Positions 51,901-64,000 of a DNA stretch of 64,000 nucleotides are shown here, one piece after another. The stretch comes from Brachyhypopomus gauderio (taxonomy: Eukaryota > Chordata > Actinopteri > Gymnotiformes > Hypopomidae): assembly GCF_052324685.1 (NCBI RefSeq), contig NC_135213.1:37191707-37255706 (forward strand). The letters run 5' to 3'. A model generated the notes under the pieces. It saw only the letters and a list, made by a program, of their open reading frames with translations. It was not told the DNA's origin and searched no databases. Numbering within the stretch: the stretch's first letter is position 1; each line of letters starts with the position of its first letter. The position numbers and the translations under genes are program-made.

Positions 51901-54900
51901 CACTTTAAGGTTAGAGGCCTTAGAATTTCCATGGCTTCCATTAGTAGTTTATTTATATTACTGAAAATCAGACTCACCCTGTTTATACACACAGAATGAA
52001 TTATCTACCTATGGATTCACACCAGATGAGATACAGGACCTTGTTAATGCTGAACTGTTGCCTGTAATTGACAAGTTGCAGACAGGAGGAGAGGAGCGTT
52101 TATCAGTAATGGATGTAAGTTCAAGGAAATAACCTTGTGATGGTCTTTTTCACTCTTTGTTTTATAAGTGCAATAAATTGGATTATGCAATAACTGAAGT
52201 TCCTACATATGGAAATAGTTCCCTGCTTCCTCTTTGATGCGGATGACAAAGACTTTGCTTGACACCACATCCTTCTGTAATTAAATCGTTTAAATAATGT
52301 GTTTTTTTTTCACTTTACAGAAGGCCTTTGAGGATTTGGCCAAGACTGCCACAGTTTTGAGTAAGTCGCTGTTTGAGTTTGTGCACGGTGCTGCTCACCT
52401 CTGGGATGTGCACAGAGCCGGGCTCCAGAAACGAGAGCAGCAGTTGCAGGATCAGCTCGAGGAGGTCCGAAGCAGCTTTGAGCTGGACAACCAGGTGGGG
52501 CACTGCTCCTGGTTTTGTTTGTTTTCCTCATGTCCGTAATGGTGAGGTTCCTTGGTAGGTTCTTTGTGTGATAACATGATGATATCCCCTGTGCTACTGG
52601 CCACTGTTTTGTTTGTGACTTTGTTTCCAGAAGAAAGAGGCTCACCTGGATGTGATGATGGACAAACTCAGGCAGGAGAGCACAGAGGAGGCCCTCAAAG
52701 CTGCACTAGAGAAGATCATTACTTTTTTAGAGGAAGTTAAGAATGGGTAATCAGAAACGTATTTCTTCTTTTTGTGTTTGTTTTTGTTGTTTTATTGCAG
52801 TCAACATATTATGTCCTAAAGCAAAGCTAATTTAATTTTCACCTTCTGTAGATATGTCATGCACTATAAGGAGGAAGTTGACACGTTGGAAAGTTATCCT
52901 GCAATGGTTCTGGAAGAACTACACACATACCGCTCAGCAGTCAGCCGTTACTTCGGTATCAAAGAAGTTTCCCTCCAGGTTGATCCCATATGTTGTACTC
53001 CAAAATAAATAAATAATACCTCCCCCACTTGTAAGCATTTCTTTGAGGTTCTTCGGTTAAGCCCACGTCTATGTAAGCATTTCTTTGAGGTTCTTCGGTT
53101 AAGCCCACGTCTATGTAAGCATTTCTTTGAGGTTCTTCGGTTAAGCCCACGTCTATGTAAGCATTTCTTTGAGGTTCTTCGGTTAAGCCCACGTCTATGT
53201 AAGCATTTCTTTGAGGTTCTTTGATTAAGCCCATGTCTATTTTATATTGCAGAGTCTGGAGGAACTTCACGTGCTTTATCCCACGCTTATGCTGGGTGAG
53301 TGAAAATTTCACTTCTCTTGTGGCCTTGTGACCTTTTGATATGCAGTGGCAGTTTATTAGAGATCTCTGTCTTATAGGTACATTTGTAAGTGTTCATTGC
53401 CACACAGTTGGTATGCTCAATTTTGTGAGCTGCCACTGGACACTGATAAGGGATAATGCAAGTTATGTATGTAAACCGAGGCATTGTTTATAATAAAGTG
53501 AGGTTCTTCGTAAAGTGGGTGAGTATTTATATTCTTAGCTTACTGTTCGTGTTTTTTTTCTTCAGACACCAGTCAGATTTCCAATATTAAGAGGAAGAAA
53601 AAAATTGTAAGTCTGGAGAACAAGTGTCCTAATGATTCAGACCTCTCTGAGGTAGGCATTTGTGAATGTTTCTGTCCACCATACCCTATTGTGTCCCTGC
53701 AAGACATATAGACAGTATATTTGTTTTTGTTTACTAGGATGAGCCTGATTATTTCCCACAAGAATCCCGTGACACTCAAACCTGTGAAACTTTCACAACT
53801 GCAAAGGGAAATGTGTTGAGTTTCCAGAGTTTTGCGACACCATGTGATGGAGAAGCTGATTCAAATCTAGAGGAAGTTAAGCTGGCATTATACCCAAAAA
53901 GTCTTGTGGCCGAATTGCAAAAAGTGTAAGAAAATGATGTTTTAGAGCAACAAAATAACATTTGCCACTTGTTATTTCACTCTCTAAGTTGACTTTGTGT
54001 TCTTATGTCAGTGTGAGAGAGGAATTCTTCAGTCACCTGGAAGAGAGATATCACGCAGTTCTAAATAACACAGTGACCATCATGGAAGCCAAGAGGGAGG
54101 AGTTAAAGTCTAAACTAGAGCTCCGCCTCCACCTCCACCAGCCTCGAGCCAAGAGGATTGAGATGGATATTCACAATGTCAGAGCAGGTGTGTTCCTGCT
54201 GAAACTCACTGTACTAACAGTACTAACTTTTACAAGCTTAGACCTCACTTTCAAACTGAAAGAAGTGAAATCTAAGGCCTTAGAGATAGGAGGAGGAGAG
54301 TCATGGAGAATCAGGCACGCAGAGGTGGTGGTGGTGTTGAGAGGGGAAGTTCTAGGAAGTTAGCTAAGGGAACATTCCAGGGGCATCCTTACTCCCATAC
54401 TTGAGTTATTACATAACTCGATTAACTCTAATACTAGCACGTTATTAGAGATGTGAACAAGTTTCTTATAAAATTACAGTAATTAAAATGGATCTGTGTG
54501 TGTGTGTGTGTGCGCATGTGTGTGTGACGTGGCCAGCTGAACTGGTGTTGCATCGAGACCGTGTGGACAGACACTGCAGAGGTATTGTACAGGCCTTAGC
54601 TAAACTTCGCACTGACTTCAGTGAGCTGCAGATCAGACAACACGCAATAACTGAAGACTTTCGCAGTCAAATCCACAGCATGGAGGATACTTTTAACAGT
54701 GCTACCAAATCTGATAAGTAAATACATCCCTGCTTATTCAGTTATGACAACAATGAAAATGTTGACGTACTTGTGCACTGATGAGCTACTGCTAGATCAC
54801 AAGTGTTCATCCACTCTTGTGAACAGGCTTGTGAAACTCAGTGCTTCGCTACAAACCAACTTTGCTGAGCACATGAATGTCATTCAAGAATCACAGAGGC

Positions 54901-57900
54901 ACTTCAGACAAGATGTGGAGGTCAAATGTGAAGGCCTCAGAGAAGCCAATGCAAAATTTATGAAATCTTTCAAGTAAGTGATTTGCATTTCTTTGCATTT
55001 TCCTGTGGACCCAGCACAAAGCAAGGCGCAAACATGCTCCTGTGTTCTTTTTTTGTTGTAAAGGTTGTTTTCTGAAGGAGGAAATTTCACTCCCAAAGAG
55101 ATTGAGGTGTATCAAAAGCGTCTAGAGAAGATGGCCAAACGCATCAACTCGACTGACAAGGCCCTAATGTTGGAGATGGAGGGAACAGAGTCCAGGCGTC
55201 TGGAACAGGTGACCATGAGCAGGAAGGTTTTACTGAGTACCTGTGTTACCCAGGTGACCATGGAATACCTGGGCATTAACACTTTCATGTTTACTTTATC
55301 AGGCAAAAGACATAATCAGCAGGTTTGAAGAGAAGCTTCACTCTCTGACAGTGGATGTAACGTTTCTTGAGAAAATTCAAGGAGTTCTCACAAACACACA
55401 GGTCCAGATTAAAGCAGAGGTATTTAAAACACTTCACTGGGAGGTAGAGGTGATACCCATCTGAAAATTTGCAGTCAACTCTAAAAGCATATATCTGCCT
55501 CCCTGAAGGCCTTCAAGAGTAACATGTGGAAAAAAACTATCAACACTATGATTAGTGAACTGGAAGAAACGATTAATGCCTGTGCCCAACCCAGTCCAGG
55601 CACGAGGGTAAATCTTCCCCTCTTTGACATGATCACAAGCATGCCAACTATGTATGTATGTGTGTGAACTGTGTGCATGTACATAATTAAAATGTAAATG
55701 TACTGCAGGTTGTAACACCAGGTGACCTTTCCAGCTTAACAACTTCTCTGATAGAAGAACTAAGAAAGAGATGCCATTATCTTGACTGTTTTTTGGTATG
55801 TTAGTGTGCCACTACAAGCCAGATATATTCCACCACATCCTATGAGATGATCACTCATCATCATCATGTCTACACTGCAGGACCCTTCTATGGCCATTGC
55901 ACTTCCAGACACTCCCCTGCAGGGGGCGTTTGCCGTGGCTGCTCGTCCACGGTCTCGTAAGGAGAAGGTAGGAAGTGCAGCCAGGGACCCCCTCCTGCAG
56001 CCCAGCCGCATGGGTGTTGCCTTCATAGAAGATGCGGCTGTGGGCGTGATCAAGGCTCTGCTCAGGTAATGAAGTAACGCACCAAGTCATTAAGCGAAGG
56101 GCTGAACAACTTACAAATACTGAAGATTGTAAACTGTGAGGTTTGTGACTACTTGTTTGCTTTAGTCTATACTGAAGATTACTGAATAACACTAGTTACA
56201 GTTCATTTTTAATCCAAGCACTTCATTGGTCATTTAATTTCCATGATTTTACCTTTTCCATTCAGGGACACAAAGTTTATAAATGACATGTTTGCTGTTT
56301 TCACTAACCACCTACATTTCTCCTCTCCACCATTCAGGAGAGACAAACCTGAAGAGACCAGTGCAGTTCTTCCACACAGTAGCCCAGCGTCCTTAACAGG
56401 TGGCGGCCATGTTTCTCACTCATCACCCTGAACGATTAACCTTCAGCTCACCTTCAGTTTAAGTTAACAGTTTTGTAACCTTGTGGTTTGCCTCCTGATG
56501 CTTCAGGCCCTGGTAGACCAACCTCTTCTGTGGGGTCAGGTCAAAGGTCAGGAAACAGTCACAGCCAGTCTGCCCTGGATACCCTGGGCATGAAATCGGC
56601 CGAGTGTGTCAGGTTAGACATCACCTCCCTACAGGTCATTTCACCACATCACAGCTCTGTGGTGGAGATCTATGTCCTCTGAAAGATTGTTTGACATATT
56701 ATATGGTATATTTCATTGCATCTGGTATGGATAGTCATCTTGCATTAAATACCTAAAAAGCACAAGTTTTTTTCTTAGCTGATTTTTAAAAAAGCCCTTT
56801 TTTCTAGGTATCTAGGAATATTTATCTTAAATTCATTATTTTTCAGTGTGAAGAGATTCTCCAAACCTACTCGGCTTGATAAGAGATTCCAAGTGTTTGG
56901 CACTAAACCTGAAGATCAGGAGAACACGTAAATGTTACCAGAGCATCCAAACTATCAGAACTAGTCATCAAGTATTACGTTTTTGTTATGTCTAAGTAAT
57001 CGTGTTCTTGTAGTCTTACGTTTAAAGGTTGCATTGACAACATCCTGTGGGAGGCCAATGATACCCTTCTGCGGGTGGCTGAGGTATCCACACCACTAAT
57101 TACACTCTTAATGCCAACCTCTGCCATGATGCGTGGCATTTGTTCACTCATTTGAGTTCAAAGTCATTTACGTTTAGTCGTTTGACGTCAGGATTTTTAC
57201 AAGAGGAAAGAGCGCCGCCCTGTCAGCCGTCCGCAGTACATACAGGATTCGTTTGAGCAATGCGCAGAAGAGATTAACAAGAGGCTGCTGCTCTACCAGA
57301 GCCAGTCACAGGAGTATCACAGCCGCTGTGTGCAAGGTTAAAGTCTCCCTTTTACATTTCATTCAAATTACAACGTCCTTGACATGCTCGTCAATATCCG
57401 TACCAGTGAATAATGGAACAGCCTTACAAATATAAACATGTTTGGTGTTATCAAAGGTCCAGTAAAGACCCAAACGCCAACAATAAATGCACAGATCAAG
57501 CCATTAGGACATTTATCTTACGCTCAGCTCTCTGTGTAGAGTTCCGACAGCAGTTGAAGGCAATAGAGGAGAAGATCTGTGAGATGCCCGCGGTGGTCCT
57601 CACCAAACTGAGCGCTCGGCATTCGGACGATCTGAATCGGAGCGTGACGTTTGTCCGACGGCAGTTTGAGCAAGCTAACCAACAGTGTGAGCAAAAGAAG
57701 GCAAGCAGAAATGGTCAACCCTGTGGCGTGTTTATGTTGCCCCACACGACTGACGGGACACCGGCTCACGTTGTAATACACTCCTTAGAGCACGCACAGC
57801 AGACAGCTACGTGTGCGTCTCAGCCACCCGGCTTGTGAGGAGCAGCTGAGCAGGCTGGTTCGGGCTGAAGAGAACAGGCAGGAGGAACAGAGACGGACTG

Positions 57901-60164
57901 TTCAAGGCACCAGACTGCAGCTCGAGGTCATGTCTGCCTCGTACCATCATTCCAGCTGTTACAGCTGTTATTGACGAGTTATGACGTGGACTTTTGTTTT
58001 TTCTTGTTTTCTTAAAGGCATGCATTAGAAAACACGCTGACGAGTTTGTGACTGCTCTAGCCGTTTTGTCAGAGAACCTGCTCTTCCAATTGGACAACAT
58101 CCTGACTGTTGATGAGGTCAAAGGTGGATGTAGGTATCTTGTTGCGTAATGGGTTTGAGGAAAGCAGTGATTTGTGTTGAAATTGTGATGCAGACTCGCC
58201 CACCTGACTGGAGCCTTAACTTGAAAAACGTTTTGATCGCAGTGGCTGAACGAAAGCAGGAAAATTTCACAACCCTTGTTCGTCAGAAACAATCTGGTAT
58301 CTCGCAGGAAGAGGAGAAAACCAGAGCTCTAGTAGAGAGAGGCAGGAGGTACAGAACAAATGGAAAATACTTCTTCAGCACATTCTGTCAGTGGTGCATG
58401 GAAATTTGCATAATTAGTTGATTTTCGTGTTACAGGACTTGGCCAGGTGTCCACTACTTTGGAGACACTGAGGGCTCATCTGATAACCAGCAACAGCGAC
58501 ATACAGCCACCATCACTACAGCTAAAACCACAGTGGGGCATCTTAAGACTATTGACGTTCGAAATGCATTACATAAGGTAAGGAAACGCGCTCTTTTTTA
58601 TTTTTATGATTGCTATGTTTTCTCAAATTCTTTTACATTTTTTCAAAACCTTATACCACAAATCCAAAAACTCAGATGCAGATTGTCCTGGTAAAAGCAA
58701 ACCACAAAGCATCTTTTCCAAAGCATCTTTGCCCATAATTCAACTTTGGTTTGAAACACTTTTATCAAGGATGCCAGTGAATTGGTGATAATTCCACCAG
58801 AGAGAAAAATATATAATTGTGCATATATGACAAAATATGAGAAAAAAGTGAATACAGGAGAATGAAGAGTAGAAAAAAGAGCCAATTATCTTCATTGTGA
58901 TTTAATGCCTGACCAACACATTCCAGTAAAGTGACTGAGTGGAATGGCCACATTTGAGAACTACTGTTGAATTATTCATAGAATCGAATTCTGTGGTGAA
59001 AGCTGACACTGACCCAAACGAGAAGGAACGACATTGTGGCTGTTCGCGATTGTCTTGTTCAACCAGACAATCCCAAAGACCGGTGTCATCAGAGATGCTG
59101 TGGTTTGCTTAATTACTCAGGTGCTTTACTGTGTGTTTCCATTTCAAAAGACAGAATAAGCTAATCTGAGGCATAAGTTTTGAAGATAAAAAAACGACAT
59201 ATATCCTACTAGTGTGGGGTGTTTACTAAAAAAACGCACTCAAAAATGTCCTCAGTTGTTATGACGGTGGTGCAAAGCACCAACACGCTGATCCGTGCAC
59301 AGGTGTTGACTGTGAAGGCCATAGATTATTTTTTTATGTGAAAACCATAAAAAGCCTGGGACCACTCCAGAATCAAGGTAGGAATGTCCTCATAGGATAA
59401 AGCCCAACAGGCAGAATGCCTTAGTACTGATTTGCAATCCCCTTCAGGCTTTTTAAGGCGTTCCTGGCTCTCCCAGCTCTGTTGCTTACGTATTGCACTG
59501 CAACATGGCCATTCAATGTCTGTCCCATTCATCTCAATGCAGATCTCACCGTAGTTGCTGTTCCCACTTCAACCCTAGTCTGTTTTGTGACTTTGGCTAT
59601 TTCAAATTCCCATAGATCTTTTCATCTTGCCACATTGGTTCAAAATCAATGTCAACATTGCTCAATATTTTAATACACATTTTTCTGGAGATATAGTCCT
59701 TTATGGTTCTCCACAATATGGTTCTCCACAAAACCATTAGTGTTTAAACTATGACACCCATGTTATTTGCGCTTTACTGTAGTGACTGGAAGTTTTGTGT
59801 TTTGGGTGTTTAGGAGTTAGGAAATGTAAGAAAAGAGTTTAGGAAATTAGCTAATTTTGTGCATCAGGTGAATATGGTCTAAACATTTATTGAAATGTTT
59901 TTAAAATATCAGAAACTGCGTCAGTGACTGCAAGAAATGTTCCAGGCAAATGCATTCCCAGCATGACAACTGAAAGCGTTCTTGTTGTGCTGACAGAATT
60001 CACTACACTGTACTTGTGTTTGGCCCTAGAGCTATAAGCAGAGGGTGACAGAGGAGCTGGAGAGGGTGGAGAAGACCAGCAAAGAGCTGGAGGCAGAGCT
60101 ACTGCACTGGGAGGAGCACTGGAGGAACCAGCTAAAGATCCTCTCCACACTCAACTCAGAATGA
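48972..60164 (+). CDS. ccdc180: Coiled-coil domain-containing protein 180-like (DUF4455/DUF4456)
   Basis: Large coiled-coil protein, probably ciliary/axonemal; function not established. Exons in order: 48972-49031, 49222-49367, 49754-49839, 49952-50061, 50198-50326, 50700-50877, 50909-50997, 51088-51251, 51439-51558, 51638-51717, 51821-51909, 51995-52114, 52321-52494, 52631-52746, 52852-52978, 53253-53295, 53566-53651, 53738-53925, 54012-54187, 54537-54717, 54827-54973, 55064-55208, 55303-55419, 55509-55607, 55709-55795, 55881-56065, 56266-56399, 56507-56612, 56847-56927, 57014-57083, 57192-57336, 57540-about 57700, 57824-57926, 58018-58123, 58243-58348, 58436-58577, 60030-60164; about 1500 residues. 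Phases agree except at the exon 32/33 junction. Start is MAEARVVPSGKVYRQLFDAQ. Family-like blocks: DLHEIWNTFSLESTRRRKHI, then near the C-terminus TAKTTVGH and LLHWEEHWRNQLKIL. Identification rests on overall resemblance to CCDC180 and is less certain than the other genes. Confidence 0.8.
53028..53240. repeat. 42-bp minisatellite, about 5 copies, in ccdc180 intron 15
   Basis: Unit TAAGCATTTCTTTGAGGTTC TTCGGTTAAGCCCACGTCTA TG; copies nearly identical except the last (TTTGATTAAGCCCATG). It ends about 12 bases before exon 16. The minus-strand frame across it (14-residue repeat) is a by-product of the length being divisible by three. Confidence 0.95.
58578..60029. other. Large last intron of ccdc180, no recognised gene
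   Basis: 1.45-kb intron between exons 58436-58577 and 60030-60164. No coding segment was supported on either strand; minus-strand frames such as 59326-59532 have no recognisable features. Composition suggests decayed interspersed repeats, but none could be named. Confidence 0.5.
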
Positions 60165-60730
60165 CCCAGTTCTTCATTTGGGGGGTGAACCTTTCCCGAC
60201 ACAACAGCCTTTCTGAATAAAACAACTTTTATGGGTTGTATTAAAAAAAACCTAATTTATTTCCTGTTTTCAAGTCGTTGGTTAGTGTGCAGCAAGGATT
60301 AGTGAGAACTGGAGACTGCAGCAAAACGTGTTCTCAGTGCTACATTCACACTGTAAGAAATGACACCTTATTAATACTTAATACACAAAAACATCCAGGT
60401 ACAACATTTCTTAGGAAGAAGTTCTATAATAGGTGCATCTTCACCCAAACCTTGATCAGTCTTTCCTTTTCTGTAACTATGACGAGACATTTAGTGTGCA
60501 ATTTCATATCCTGTGTTCTGAACTGAAATAAGTAGCTTCTTAAAAATGCTAAGCACTCTGTAATTTCCTGTCTTCCCGCCATACTGTCCTGCGACACATG
60601 GCTCTGAGCCACACCTGTCCATCATAACACCTAACCATACCTGTCCGTCATAACACCTAACCACTCCCCCGATTCGTCCCAGCTGGGTCAGGTAGTCCTT
60701 GGGAAACATTGTGAAGTTGAACACGGCGGA
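60165..60730. other. Convergent 3' ends of ccdc180 and pomt1
   Basis: AATAAA at about 60217 would end the ccdc180 transcript. The rest is presumably pomt1 3'UTR on the minus strand. A short direct duplication of CCATAACACCTAACCA-like sequence is visible around 60620-60665. Confidence 0.5.
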
Positions 60731-63778
<3,048 letters not shown>

Positions 63779-64000
63779 CTGTGGACCACAAAATGCACCA
63801 CTCTGAATTCATATTAGCCCATTGTCCTTTTAGTGTAGTCACCGTCAATGTCTTCCTCTTGCAAATACACATCAACTGTCTAAACTGTATACATCTGGTA
63901 AAATAAAATTATGATTAATCTTATTTCCTATTAAACAAGAACATTTTAAAACCAGATTTCATATTGTCACGTGACAAAAAACTAACAGCAGAGAACCTTT

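Overview
This is vertebrate nuclear DNA and almost certainly from a teleost fish. Genes are split into many small GT-AG exons with conserved animal proteins. Introns are full of CA, TA and GT microsatellites, tRNA-derived SINEs ending in the common fish tail (GTCGCTCTGGATAAGGGCGTC), long-inverted-repeat MITEs, a CR1/Rex1-like LINE fragment and a hAT relic. The species cannot be fixed from the sequence alone.

Layout. (1) 1926-18698, minus: msh3, 17 exons recovered, running off the left edge before its ATPase half. (2) 22704-26005, minus: ubac1, 10 exons, complete, with a probable long 3'UTR down to about 19.9 kb. (3) 27279-29470, plus: entr1 (sdccag3), 8 exons. (4) 30810-43850, plus: snapc4 (SNAP190), 24 exons, Myb repeats clear; its 4.8-kb intron 17 holds nested transposons. 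(5) 44375-47667, plus: card9, 12 exons, complete. (6) 48972-60164, plus: ccdc180-like, about 37 exons. (7) 60731-63778, minus: the 3' part of pomt1 (MIR domains and last membrane helices), running off the right edge. ccdc180 and pomt1 converge tail to tail; ubac1 and entr1 are divergent.

The genes do not form one pathway: mismatch repair (msh3), ubiquitin-ligase cofactor (ubac1), endosome/cilium trafficking (entr1), snRNA promoter binding (snapc4), innate immune signalling (card9), ciliary coiled coil (ccdc180), O-mannosylation (pomt1). The entr1-snapc4-card9 block matches the gene neighbourhood known from human 9q34.3.

No wholly new gene system was found. The most unusual structures are: a 13-copy 25-bp minisatellite in msh3 whose unit is the exon/intron junction itself, so it repeats a 5' splice site; a 21-copy 33-bp minisatellite with higher-order periodicity just upstream of ccdc180; a hAT element with a perfect 8-bp target duplication and a MITE inside it, flanked by a 100-bp inverted repeat; and a stack of nested inverted-repeat elements at the left edge.
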